A DNA stretch of 64,000 bases from contig OZ037903.1 in assembly GCA_964035575.1 (NCBI GenBank), positions 1,232,872 to 1,296,871 of the forward strand, written 5' to 3'. The notes under the pieces are model-generated. The model was not told the origin of the DNA and did no database searches. It saw only the letters and a program-made list of their open reading frames with translations. This stretch comes from Rhynchopus sp. YZ270_cl-10 (taxonomy: Eukaryota > Euglenozoa > Diplonemea > Diplonemida > Diplonemidae). The position numbers were made by a program, and so were the translations under genes. Each line of letters begins with the position of its first letter. Positions within the stretch are counted from its first letter, which is position 1. Positions 31,205 to 41,730 of the stretch are shown piece after piece.

Positions 31205-31550
31205 CGAGAAGACTGGATCCGGTGCACAGGGTGCCTTTTTGAAAAAAATCCGGTGCACAGGGGGCGCCTAAGTGAAAAATCGGTGCACAGGGGGCGTATC
31301 CTGGAAAAATCCGGTGCACACGGGGCGCCCAAAAACGGTGCACAGGGGGCGTCTTTGAACGGTGCACAGGGGGCGCCTAAAATCCGGTGCACACGGGGCG
31401 CCCCAAAAACGGTGCACAGGGGGCGTGTCAGAACGGTGCACATGGGGCGCCCGGCTATTAAATCACGGGTAAAACGCCCCCTGTGCACCGGATTTTTGGG
31501 CGCCCCCTGTGCACCGTTTTGGGGTGCGCCCCCTGTGCACCGGAGTGGCC
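31205..31550. repeat. GTGCAC motif cluster, about 12 units
   Basis: About nine copies of GGTGCACAGGGGGCG-type motifs, an orientation switch near 31450-31475, then three inverted copies. The last, CTGTGCACCGGAGTGGCCT, is the mirror of the right flank of the first 13-bp array. Confidence 0.85.
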
Positions 31551-32014
31551 TCCTTGCACAGCATCCTTGCACAGCATCCTTGCACAGCATCCTTGCACAG
31601 CATCCTTGCACAGCATCCTTGCACAGCATCCTTGCACAGCATCCTTGCACAGCATCCTTGCACAGCATCCTTGCACAGCATCCTTGCACAGCATCCTTGC
31701 ACAGCATCCTTGCACAGCATCCTTGCACAGCATCCTTGCACAGCATCCTTGCACAGCATCCTTGCACAGCATCCTTGCACAGCATCCTTGCACAGCATCC
31801 TTGCACAGCATCCTTGCACAGCATCCTTGCACAGCATCCTTGCACAGCATCCTTGCACAGCATCCTTGCACAGCATCCTTGCACAGCATCCTTGCACAGC
31901 ATCCTTGCACAGCATCCTTGCACAGCATCCTTGCACAGCATCCTTGCACAGCATCCTTGCACAGCATCCTTGCACAGCATCCTTGCACAGCATCCTTGCA
32001 CAGCATCCTTGCAC
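31551..32014. repeat. 13-bp satellite, third array, about 36 units
   Basis: The same CACAGCATCCTTG unit. The left edge carries the GTGCAC/GAGTGGCCT flank. The right edge runs directly into the GGGGTTCATT tandem repeat without an inverted flank. Confidence 0.96.
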
Positions 32015-32357
32015 AAAGGGGTTCATTTTTTTTTAAAAAAAGGGGTTCATTTTTTTTTAAAAAAAGGGGTTCTTTTTTTTTTAAAAGGGGTTCATTTTTT
32101 TTTAAAAAGGGGTTCATTTTTTTTTAAAAGGGGTTCATTCTTTTTTAAAAGGGGTTCATTTTTTTTTAAAAAGGGGTTCATTTTTTTTTAAAAGGGGTTC
32201 ATTCTTTTTTAAAAGGGGTTCATTTTTTTTTAAAAAGGGGTTCATTTTTTTTTAAAAAGGGGTTCATTTTTTTTTAAAAGGGGTTCATATTTTTTTAAAA
32301 GGGGTTCATTTTTTTTTAAAAGGGGTTCATTTTTTTTTAGGGGTTCATTTTTTTTTA
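32015..32357 (+). repeat. About 20-bp tandem repeat (GGGGTTCATTTTTTTTTAAA), about 17 units
   Basis: Variable A-run lengths between units. It precedes copy 2 of the dispersed element just as the 5-unit array precedes copy 1. Confidence 0.88.
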
Positions 32358-33720
32358 CACAAAAAACTATGTTAAGACGAAATCCTACCGATGTGCCTAC
32401 ATGGGGCGTCCCCCGTCAGTAGTGCGCCAGATGAGGGGCATGAAGCGAAATGCGGTGAAAGGTGCAGGCCTGTTCGCAGCAGGTCTGGAGAGTTGTGGCA
32501 ACTCGTCTGCTGAGCGTGTGAAGTATCAAGGCAGAGGTTCGCTGTCCAAGTAAAACCTACCCTGGTCATCCTCTGCCTGTCTTGTTCTCTGTTGTGATTG
32601 TTTGTGTTTGTGGGCGGGATCAGATGGGTGGAGGGTGTTTACTTTGTGTTTAGCTCGGAGAAGTGGCTTACCCGCCCACTCTCTGTTATTTATTCAGTGT
32701 CATTTTTTTTTTTTTTTTTGTACTCAGGTAGCTACGTAGCCTTCAGGGAGGCAATCGTGTGCTAATACAGAAAGTATCAGTCAAGGCTGTCCTTACAGAC
32801 GCATGCCAAAGCGGCCGCCACATGGGTGTGGACTTTAGATTGAAGTTTCATCATTGTACTAGCCCAGGGAGGGTTCCCGGCTACCGGCGAGGTCTCTTCC
32901 AATCCGTTCCCTAGTTTCCTAGGGGGGCCTCCTTGGCTTCACTGGCTAGGGCTCTGCAGGTCCCTCCACACATGTTGTGTGCCTGCCTTCAGCACCCAGG
33001 GTAGCATACCCAGCACCTTTTACCCTCAGGTCAGACCTTCATAGAGTTTCAGGAGGAGTGCCACAAAAGGGCCCCCGGATGCAATTTAACGTCCAGCCCA
33101 GGACGTGGATCATTTTTTCATTCATCCCCAAAGTTTGTAGACAGAGTCAAGGCCACCTTGGCCAAAAGGGTTTTTTCACCACACTTTTCTTTTGCTTCCA
33201 TTCGTGGAAGTCTTGTTTTTCTTCTGTTCCTGGCCTGACGTGTGTTCAACAGGTGTGCTATTTTTACCAAGTGGAATCTATTTTTCTTTTTCCAGGGGAG
33301 GCACTAAAACAAACCATTCTGCAGACAACAAAGCAAAGGCAATGTGTTTTTTATTCTCCCTTCCCTTCTTTTAAGTAAGGAGGATTAGGTCTTCTTTTTT
33401 TTCCTTTTTTTGCCCCAGAAGTGTGACGCCTGTGTATTCAAATTGATTAAAAAGAATAAAAAACAAACACATAATGCAGTTTCTTGTTTTGTATAAAATT
33501 CTGTTGGCTCTTCCGTACTCTTCGCCCGCCATTTATACAAAACTTGAAACACCGACCATTTTTGGTCATCATTTTTTCCTTTTCCTTTTTCCATTTCCTT
33601 TTTCCTTTTCCATTTCCTGTTCATTTTATTGTCTTTATTGTCTTCTCCATTTCTTCCTTTTTCCTTTCTAATCTCATAAAAAACTAGACCAAGTACAAAA
33701 GAGAAAAAAAAAAAAAAAAA
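32358..33720 (+). mobile_element. Dispersed non-coding element, copy 2, interrupted
   Basis: Colinear with copy 1 (26756-27711) apart from an insertion at about 32720-33110, which is the left arm of a long inverted repeat. It ends in an A run of about 20 that abuts the right arm. No protein frame. Confidence 0.65.
32722..33108 (+). repeat. Long inverted repeat, left arm (about 388 bp)
   Basis: Starts TGTACTCAGGTAGCTACG and ends CCAGCCCAGGACGTG. It matches the reverse complement of 33724-34112 with few differences. The outer 115 bp are the structured module also found at 601-715. Confidence 0.88.
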
Positions 33721-33723
33721 AAC

Positions 33724-34112
33724 ACGTCCTGGGCTGGACGTTAAATTGCATCCGGGGGCCCTTTTGTGGCACTCCTCCTGAAACTCTATGAAGGTCTGAC
33801 CTGAGGGTAAAAGGTGCTGGGTATGCTACCCTGGGTGCTGAAGGCAGGCACACAACATGTGTGGAGGGACCTGCAGAGCCCTAGCCAGTGAAGCCAAGGA
33901 GGCCCCCCTAGGAAACTAGGGAACGGATTGGAAGAGACCTCGCTGGTAGCCGGGAACCCTCCCTGGGCTAGTACAATGATGAAACTTCAATCTAAAGTCC
34001 ACACCCATGTGGCGGCCGCTTTGGCATGCGTCTGTAAGGACAGCCTTGACTGATACTTTCTGTATTAGCACACGATTGCCTCCCTGAAGGCTACGTAGCT
34101 ACCTGAGTACAA
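33724..34112 (-). repeat. Long inverted repeat, right arm (about 388 bp)
   Basis: The reverse complement of the left arm. Together the arms bracket the 3' part of the dispersed element, giving a potential hairpin with a loop of about 615 nt. The outer ends of both arms adjoin T/A runs. Confidence 0.88.
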
Positions 34113-34117
34113 AAAAC

Positions 34118-34610
34118 AGCATCCTTGCACAGCATCCACATACACCACACCCGCAGACCCGCCGACCCGCAGCCCCGCAGACCCGCCACACCCACACACA
34201 CCACACCCGCAGACCCGCAGACCCGCAGACCCGCAGACCCGCAGACCCGCAGACCCGCAGACCCGCAGACCCGCAGACCCGCAGACCCGCAGACCCGCAG
34301 ACCCGCAGACCCGCAAACCCGCAGACCCGCCACACCCACACACACCACACCCGCAGACCCGCCGACCCGCAGACCCGCAGACCCGCCACACCCACACACA
34401 CCACACCCGCAGACCCGCAGACCCGCAGACCCGCAGACCCGCAGACCCGCAGACCCGCAGACCCGCAGACCCGCAGACCCGCAGACCCGCCACACCCACA
34501 CACACCACACCCGCAGACCCGCCGACCCGCAAACCCGCAAACCCCAAACCCGTAAACCCGCAAACCCGCAAACCCGCAAACCCGTAAACCCGTAAACCCG
34601 CACGAGAAGT
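34118..34610. repeat. 8-bp satellite (CCCGCAGA), small array with a 13-bp remnant
   Basis: It opens with one and a half 13-bp satellite units, then runs of CCCGCAGA separated by the connector CCACACCCACACACACCACA. It ends in CCCGTAAA/CCCGCAAA units. The downstream junction (CGAGAAGTGAGCAACCATCG) is the same as at 48.06 and 50.22 kb. Confidence 0.9.
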
Positions 34611-35944
34611 GAGCAACCATCGTTATCTAGCTGGTGTGTGTGATAGCAGGCTGGTGTGCCTGAAGCGTAATTATGTTAGATTACAACTATCTAATATGCT
34701 GTCTCACCTTTTCCATTTCATTTTACTCTAACATATTGTTACTACTCTGTTGTGATGTGTGTCATTTGGGAGGGGTAAAATGTTTTGTAAAAAAGGAAAA
34801 AAAATATAGATTCTTTTCTTTGTTTTTGTTGTGACATTTTTCTCTTTTTTTTTGTTTTGTTTTTATTGCTCTTTTTTTTCGGATTGAAGATGTTTTAAAA
34901 TACCTGCATACTACCACTACCAAAAAATTCAAGACGATTTAAAATACTACTACTACCAAAATATTGAAGACACTTTAAAATACTACTACTACGAAAAAAC
35001 CCGAAACCCTAGAAACCCACACCCCACAAACGTATTGTTATTTCTTTTATTTAAAGAGAGAGATGACATGGTAGAAAAAAATATTTAGTACGGCCTGCGC
35101 GTCATGCTCATCATGCGGAGGTCGCTTAGACGGTACCCTGCAGGATTAGTTCCTACGGTAACAGCCATTCTTTGCAGGATCATGCGCACTGCTTTCACTG
35201 GCATCCTCCTGTCTCTCAGAAAGCATTTTGTGGCGTCACATTCCAGGAAGAAGTAGGGGCTTTTGAACCCGGTACGCACGCTCACATAGTTGTGAACGGC
35301 ATCGTAAGCCGGAGTTCCCACTGGAATTGAGAATCTTTTTTGCTTCCCGCCGATCTTGTACTCGAATGTGGCACCATAATCGTCACTTGTCATTGCAGTG
35401 GATTGCAGTGTTGAACACACGGATTCATTAATTCCTCCGCAGTAGAGGACAGCCACCACTGCCTTGTGCAGGGCTAGCTCTATAGGGCCAGCTGTGACAG
35501 GAAGGTCCAAAAACGTGTCAATGTCGTGCTTCAGCTGTTGCCTTTGGGTTTTGGGCATTTTTTTTGTGTATGAATATGTGTATGATTGACTGAGGTAGTG
35601 TGTGTGTTTTGGAAGCGTAAAATTACTTTACTAGTAGTAAAAAATGAAATTTAAAGTGTTCTTTGTTTTTGTTGACATATTTCATTTTTGACAAACACCT
35701 CTGACGGAAGCAGGCACTAAAAACAATGAATAAAAAAAAACAAAAACTGTGACACCCCATATGTTATTTTGTTTGCGGGTTTGCTCTGATAAATGTAGAT
35801 ACACCTTTTCTCTTTTTCTTTTTTTCCCTTTTTTTTTATGCAATCAACAACAAACTCCCCAAAAACAATGTTTTCTTCATCACAAGAGATTTCTCTCCAG
35901 CTGGGAAGAAGTATCCAATACAAACCCAAACAAACCCGCAAACA
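34603..35944. repeat. Segmental duplication block, copy 1
   Basis: About 1.34 kb, nearly identical to 50220-51555, same orientation. A 177-bp start of a third copy lies at 48058-48234 before the sequencing gap. The block carries the 157-aa gene and its flanks, including three diverged direct repeats of about 45 bp (34884-34998, TTTAAAATACTACTACTACC type). Confidence 0.92.
35085..35558 (-). CDS. 157-aa protein resembling a tyrosine-recombinase catalytic domain, copy 1
   Basis: A complete frame that starts MPKTQRQQLKHDIDTFLDLP. The order of blocks recalls the catalytic domain of tyrosine recombinases: LALHKAVVAVLYCGG (helix before the first catalytic region), GATFEYKIGGKQKRFSIPVG (paired strands), YDAVHNYVSVR, SPYFFLECDA, then a helix and GYRLSDLRMMSMTRR near the C-terminus. 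There is no N-terminal core-binding domain, and I cannot confirm a full catalytic set. It may be a Crypton-type remnant or a host protein derived from one. The second copy, 15.6 kb away, differs by very few bases, so the duplication is recent. No function is claimed. Confidence 0.6.
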   Translation of the reverse strand: MPKTQRQQLKHDIDTFLDLPVTAGPIELALHKAVVAVLYCGGINESVCSTLQSTAMTSDDYGATFEYKIGGKQKRFSIPVGTPAYDAVHNYVSVRTGFKSPYFFLECDATKCFLRDRRMPVKAVRMILQRMAVTVGTNPAGYRLSDLRMMSMTRRPY

Positions 35945-36245
35945 ATGGTAATAGTTCAAGACAATTGGTCTGACTTTTTAGAAAATCAGAAGGTTGGCTG
36001 AATCTTGTTTTCCTTTTTATTTTTGAAAATATCTTTTTGTAAAAAGGTAACAATAAAAGTAAGCGTTCAGAAAGAAACAAAAACCTCAAAAATGGTTTTC
36101 CTTACCATTTTTCATCATACTTACCTTATTATTTCAAGCAAAAGTTTTTTTGTGAAAATAGTGTCTTAAGAAAATACCCTAAGCATCTTCCGAATCCTCT
36201 GATAAGGGGCCATAAAGAACACTCAAGTCAATTATCGACGTATCC
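35945..36245. other. Intergenic spacer
   Basis: AT-rich, about 300 bp between the duplicated block and the 3' end of the four-exon gene. No gene or RNA recognised. Confidence 0.5.
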
Positions 36246-37355
36246 TCACGTTGGGGGGGAGGGGAGGGAGACTGTCCTCTTTTTTTTCGCCTTTTCCTTG
36301 GCCTTTTCCTCCTTGGTCATGTGCGACTTTTTGTGACTTATACAAGCAGATGGTTTTCCAAGAATCTTGCCACATACATCGCAGGTGCATGCCAGGACCC
36401 ACTCAGCAGTATTTGGGCGTATTGGGGTTTTAGGGGGGGTTTCTCCGGTCATCTGAGTGGCATTACACTGTGAAAAATATTATTTTGATATCATGATTGT
36501 AAATATCTAGTAAAATGATTTATATATTTTGTACCTTTGGTTCATCTTTAGCCACCTTGCGCCTCTTCTTTGCTTCCTCATCATCTTTCTTCTTCCTCTT
36601 CTTGGTTTCTTGCTCCTTACCGTGCTGTTGAGAAAAATTTCACATAAACTTCTATAATATTACATACAAGGACACACAGTATGTGCTCCTTTTACATACT
36701 TTACAGCTGTTCAACTATACAAAAAAAGGTTATGTGAAGCACACAAAAGCCTCACTAGCCTAGTCTAGGGTGGTTTGCTAGTGACAACCAAGCTTAAAAA
36801 CAAACTTATAGTGGAGTACACTCTAGGGTGGCTACACTAATACAATCATGTTTTTAAAAACATAAAAGCAGATTATAAATAATACTGGTAATAAGTAATA
36901 CATTATTTACCTTTGGTTCATCTTTAGCCACCTTGCATCTCTTCTCCTTTTCCTCCTCATCTTCCTCCCACGTCTTGTTTTGCTTCAGGTACTGTGGGAA
37001 GAAATTTAAAATTTAAAAAACAATAGTTATATTATAAGAAATTACATACTTCAAATCGGCGAAAACTGTGCATAGAATCCAGCATAATTTTCTTCTGCAT
37101 AATCTTGTCCAATAGCTTTGCATTCTTTTGCACCTGCTTGCAGAGCTCCTTGCTTAACATCTTAGTTTCAGCTGCTGCCTCTTCTTCTTCAACTTCATTA
37201 AGCATGATAGTTTCAGGAAGTCCAGGCTCCTCACCAACTGGAGCGACCTCTTCTTCCGGAGATGCTGCAATCACCATAGTTGCATCTTCAGGATCAGGCT
37301 TCAGGAGTTGCGTGATATTCATATCTTCCGTAAACGGCTTCGCTTTCATTGGCAT
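36246..37355 (-). CDS. Four-exon C2H2 zinc-finger protein with cis-introns, 232 aa
   Basis: Exons on the minus strand: 37355-37050, 36991-36911, 36624-36535 and 36467-36246. All three introns (58, 286 and 67 nt) are GT-AG, end in CAG, and leave the frame in phase 0 (102, 27, 30 and 73 codons). The N-terminal third is acidic (EEEVAPVGEE, EVEEEEAAAE) and then basic and helical. Exons 2 and 3 both end in the same residues (KVAKDEPK), so one arose by duplication of the other. Exon 4 holds one classical C2H2 finger (C188, C191, H204, H208; spacing 2-12-3) followed by a Lys-rich tail. It is probably nuclear and may bind nucleic acid. The family was not recognised. Several cis-introns in one gene are striking beside the intronless genes at 15-23 kb. 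Confidence 0.82.
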
Positions 37356-38058
37356 GTCAAAAAATGTGTCTTATTAAAAAAACAGTACTACTGTAGAATT
37401 GTGTCTAGAGGAGGTGAGGATTGTACACACACAAATAGCCAATTTCGATTTCTAAACACTCAGAATCGGAAAAATATGAGAATTGTTGTTTCCTTAGGTC
37501 AGAATTTGAACCTGAAACCACACGTTTTCAAAACCTGCATTATTACCACTTTTCCAAATCACCTTACTTTATCACATCACGTAAATATATTCACCTAAGT
37601 AGAGGGAAAACCTAGTGAAAACAAAGGAAAACAGGGGAGGAAATAGAGGGGAATTATCCCCAGAAGAGGGGGAAAATATCTGGATAATCTATTGAAAACA
37701 TGAGGGAAACCTACACAAAAAATATACAGAAATGTCTGAGAAATGTTCATTCCATGGAGAGGTTTGAAACTGAGAGCGCACGTTTTCATAATGTCAGTCT
37801 ATATTCATACAAATAGCTCCTTTCAAAAGGCACAAAAATGAAACTCTTTAAAAACCAATGGTGAAAAATATTGTCACTCAAGGGTTTGAACCATAAACCA
37901 CACGCTTTCAATACCTCCGTTATAATCACTTGTCAGAATAACCTTACAGTATCACACCAACATAATCTGCTTCCATCAGTGGAGGTTTAACCAACTGAAA
38001 GCAAATGGTACAACAGGCGGCAAAAAAAAGAGGGCAAAAAAGCTTCCACAGGGAACAT
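37356..38058 (-). repeat. Three tRNA-like repeats in intergenic DNA
   Basis: On the minus strand, three related segments (about 37566-37496, 37836-37752 and 37945-37878) share GAAAACGTGTGGTTT-like and GGTTCAAA-like blocks in the same spacing. In the first, TCAGG TTCAAAT TCTGA folds as a T arm and a TTTGAAA loop sits where an anticodon loop would be. The D arm and acceptor stem do not pair well, so these look like tRNA-derived repeats, not working tRNAs. The rest of the interval is AT-rich and unassigned. Confidence 0.35.
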
Positions 38059-40376
38059 AGGGTAAATCATGGCAAATCATGTCAAATGATGGCAAACGAT
38101 GGCAAATGATGGCAAATGATGGCAAATGATGGCAAATCATGGCAAATGATGGCAAATCATGGCAAATGATGGCAAATGATGGCAAATGATGGCAAATGAT
38201 GGCAAATGATGGCAAATCATGGCAAATCATGGCAAATCATTGCAAATCATGGCAAATCCTGGCAAATGATGGTAAATCATGGCAAATCATGGCAAATCGT
38301 GGCGAATGATGGCAAATGATGGCAAATGATGGCAAATGATGGCAAATGTTGGCAAATGATGGCAAATCATGGCAAATCATTGCAAATCATGGCAAATCAT
38401 GGCAAATCATGGCAAATCATGGCAAATCATGGCAAATGATGGCAAATGATGGCAAATCATGGCAAATTATGGCAAATGATGGCAAATGATGGCAAATGAT
38501 GGCAAATGATGGCAAATGATGGCAAATGATGGCAAATGATGGCAAATGATGGCAAATGATGGCAAATGATGGCAAATGATGGCAAATGATGGCAAATGAT
38601 GGCAAATGATGGCAAATCATGGCAAATGATGGCAAATCATGGCAAATCATGGCAAATCATGGCAAATGATGGCAAATGATGGCAAATGATGGCAAATGAT
38701 GGCAAATGATGGCAAATCATGGCAAATCATGGCAAATGATGGGAAATCATGGCAAATGATGGCAAATCATGGCAAAGCATGGCAAATGATGGCAAATCCT
38801 GGCAAATGATGGGAAATCATGGCAAAACATGGCAAATCATGGCAAATGATGGCAAATAATGGCAAAGCATGGCAAATCATGGCAAATCCTGGCAAATGAT
38901 GGGAAATCATGGCAAAACATGGCAAATCCTGGCAAATCATGGCAAATCATGGCAAATCATGGCAAATGATGGCAAATCATGGCAAATCATGGCAAATGAT
39001 GGCAAATCATGGTAAATCCCAAGTTAGCCATAAAACTGATATCCAAAAAATATTTACAATGTTCGGAAATTTTGAACAGTATTTATGTGGGGTGGTTTTT
39101 GGGCCCAAAATTTCAACACAGTGTCTCCACTGGGGAAATTGCGTCAATTTAAGTGGGATAAGTGCTATGTGGCGAAAAAAATCGAAAATTTTGAAATTTG
39201 TTCATTACAGTGGGAAAATAGTGCAAATCATGGCAAAGCATGGCAAATGATGGCAAATCCTGGCAAATGATGGCAAATGATGGCAAATGATGGCAAATGA
39301 TGGCAAATCATGGCAAATGATGGCAAATCATGGCAAATCATGGCAAATCATGGCAAATCATGGCAAATGATGGCAAATCATGGCAAATGATGGCAAATCA
39401 TGGCAAATCATGGCAAATCATGGCAAATCATGGCAAATGATGGCAAATCATGGCAAATGATGGCAAATCATGGCAAATCATGGCAAATCATGGCAAATCA
39501 TGGTAAATCCCAAGTTAGCCATAAAACTGATATCCTAAAAAAAATTTACAATGTTCGGAAATTTTGAACAGTATTTATGTGGGGTGGTTTTTGCGGTCAA
39601 ATTTTCAACACAGTGTCTCTACTGCGAAGATTGCGTGAATTTAAGTGGGATAAGTGCTATGTGGCGAAAAAAATCGAAAATTTTGAAATTTGTTCACTAC
39701 AGTGGGAAAATAGTGCACATCATGGCAAAGCATGGCAAATGATGGCAAATCCTGGCAAATGATGGCAAATGATGGCAAATGATGGCAAATGATGGCAAAT
39801 CATGGCAAATCCTGGCAAATCATGGCAAATCATGGCAAATCATGGCAAATGATGGCAAATCATGGCAAATCATGGTAAATCCCAAGTTAGCCATAAAACT
39901 GATATCCAAAAAATATTTACAATGTTCGGAAATTTTGAACAGTATTTATGTGGGGTGGTTTTTGGGCCCAAAATTTCAACACAGTGTCTCCACTGGGGAA
40001 ATTGCGTCAATTTAAGTGGGATAAGTGCTATGTGGCGAAAAAAATCGAAAATTTTGAAATTTGTTCATTACAGTGGGAAAATAGTGCAAATCATGGCAAA
40101 GCATGGCAAATCATGGCAAATGATGGCAAATGATGGCAAATGATGGCAAATGATGGCAAATCATGGCAAATCATGGCAAATCATGGTAAATCCCAAGTTA
40201 GCCATAAAACTGATATCCAAAAAAAATTTACAATGTTCGGAAATTTTGAACAGTATTTATGTGGGGTGGTTTTTGCGGTCAAATTTTCAACACAGTGTCT
40301 CTACTGCGAAGATTGCATGAATTTAAGTGGGATAAGTGCTATGTGGGCGAAAAAATCGAAGATATTGAAATTTGCC
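38059..40376 (+). repeat. 10-bp satellite (ATGGCAAATS) with four embedded 215-bp cores
   Basis: Tandem ATGGCAAATG/ATGGCAAATC units, interrupted by cores at about 39011-39226, 39501-39717, 39874-40088 and 40185-40376 (the last truncated). Each core begins GGTAAATCCCAAGTTAGCC and ends AAAATAGTGCA. Cores 1 and 3 form one subtype (GGGCCCAAAATTTCAACAC), 2 and 4 another (GCGGTCAAATTTTCAACAC). Frames reading MANHGKSWQ are repeat artefacts. Confidence 0.93.
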
Positions 40377-40532
40377 CACTAAGAACCAGTGTAGCGAACA
40401 TTCAGCAAAACCCACTCTATTTTTGCTGAAAATGCTTCCGAGTACGTGATTGTTCTTAAGGAACCAAAAAGACACCAGCATAATGTTTCCCAGCACACAT
40501 TTGTGCTTAGAACTGTGTAGAGAAAAGAGGTA
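40377..40532. other. Left edge of the SL RNA cluster
   Basis: The truncated satellite core changes directly into SL-spacer sequence. A conserved SL upstream block (TTTCCCAGCACACAT to AGAAAAGAGGTA) ends at 40532. No gene. Confidence 0.6.
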
Positions 40533-40648
40533 ACCAACGATTTCTAAAGCTACAGTTTCTGTACTTCATTGGTATGGAAGTATGAAGATTATTCTTCACA
40601 CAACAGTTTGTCAAAGTTGGCCAGTCTCGAAAGAGACTGGCCTTTTTT
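40533..40648 (+). ncRNA. Spliced-leader RNA gene, copy 1
   Basis: The 39-nt exon (40533-40571) begins ACCAACG and ends ACAGTTTCTGTACTTCATTG. The intron starts GTATGG. A TGAAGATTATTCTTCA hairpin follows, then a single-stranded ACAACAGTTTGTC stretch that could be the Sm-type site, a 10-bp terminal stem GGCCAGTCTC / GAGACTGGCC with a GAAA loop (40619-40642), and TTTTTT. In Euglenozoa the SL RNA donates its capped exon to every mRNA by trans-splicing. This copy has small changes in the intron (TATGAAG, AAAGTTGG) but looks complete. Confidence 0.92.
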
Positions 40649-40812
40649 ACGTTAGCATGATTACCTTTGTTTATATAAGCAAAACATGCAAGAGGTGAGG
40701 ATATTCAAAACCACGTTTTTGATCCGACCCTCCTCCAACAAGGCGACCCTGTCTTGTTTCTCGAAACCTTGGCTAAGACAGAAAACCCCTATATTTTGGG
40801 GACTCACAGACT

Positions 40813-40860
40813 GCTTCCCAGCACACATCTGTACTTAGAACATTGTAGAGAAAAGAGGTA
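40813..40860 (+). promoter_or_regulatory. Conserved SL upstream block (putative promoter), representative
   Basis: About 48 bp directly before the exon are conserved before all seven SL copies: CTTCCCAGCACACAT, variable bases, TACTTAGAACATTGTAGAG, AAAAGAGGTA. Copy 5 is the most diverged. The position is right for an SL promoter with upstream elements. Inferred from conservation only. Confidence 0.6.
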
Positions 40861-40976
40861 ACCAACGATTTCTAAAGCTACAGTTTCTGTACTTCATTGG
40901 TATGGAAGTATGAAGATTATTCTTCACACAACAGTTTGTCAAACATGGCCAGTCTCGAAAGAGACTGGCCTTTTTT
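40861..40976 (+). ncRNA. Spliced-leader RNA gene, copy 2
   Basis: Exon 40861-40899, GT at 40900, terminal stem-loop 40947-40970, T run 40971-40976. All conserved parts are intact. It lies 328 bp after copy 1, with a spacer that is also seen between copies 3 and 4 and between 6 and 7. Confidence 0.94.
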
Positions 40977-41290
40977 ACGTTAACATCACCTTGTGCAAAC
41001 CCAAAAACACACCATGATTTTCACATGATTCCCATGTTTTTCGAATGTTTTGGTGATTAGGATATGTGTGATACTCAGATTAAATCGTACGACCACGCAA
41101 TTGGCTCAAATGTGCCCAAATATCCCGTATTCCCAAGATTTTTTGCACTTTCGAGCACATTGGGTTTACGGGCATCATTAGGTAAGCCACTCTACAGCTA
41201 TGTTAGAAAAAACACCCACCATATTTATGAGACTGCTGGCATGATTCCCAACACATGTTGGTACTTAGAACATTGTAGAGAAAAGAGGCA

Positions 41291-41406
41291 ACCAACGATT
41301 TCTAAAGCTACAGTTTCTGTACTTCATTGGTATGGAAGCATGAAGATTATTCTTCACACAACAGTTTGTCAAACATGGCCAGTCTCGAAAGGGACTGGCC
41401 TTTTTT
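41291..41406 (+). ncRNA. Spliced-leader RNA gene, copy 3
   Basis: Exon 41291-41329, terminal stem-loop 41377-41400, T run 41401-41406. The stem carries GGGAC in place of GAGAC, turning one U-A pair into U-G, so pairing is kept. The 430-bp spacing from copy 2 reflects a different, longer spacer type. Confidence 0.94.
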
Positions 41407-41616
41407 ACGTTAGCATGATTACCTTTGTACATCAGCAAAACATGCAAGACGTGAGGATATTCAAAACCACGTTTTTGGTCCGACCCTCCTCCAACAAGGC
41501 GACCCGGTCTTGTTTCTCGAAACCTTGGCTGAGACAGAAAACCCCTATATTTTGGGGACTCACAGAATGCTTCCCAGCACACATTGGTGCTTAGAACATT
41601 ATAGAGAAAAGAGGTA

Positions 41617-41730
41617 ACCAACGATTTCTAAAGCTACAGTTTCTGTACTTCATTGGTATGGAAGCATGAAGATTACTCTTCACCCACATCTTTGTCAAAC
41701 ATGGCCAGTCTCGAAAGAGGCTGGCCTTTC
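41617..41730 (+). ncRNA. Spliced-leader RNA gene, copy 4, diverged
   Basis: Exon 41617-41655 is intact. The intron differs from the others (ATTACTCTTCACCCACATCT), the terminal stem-loop (41703-41726) has changes, and the T run is broken (TTTCTTG). Termination and assembly may be impaired, so this may be a pseudogene. It is followed by the first zinc-finger gene. Confidence 0.78.

Noticed and set aside
38059-40190. CRISPR-like array
   Set aside because: The 10-bp units are direct tandem repeats without unique spacers, and the genome is eukaryotic.
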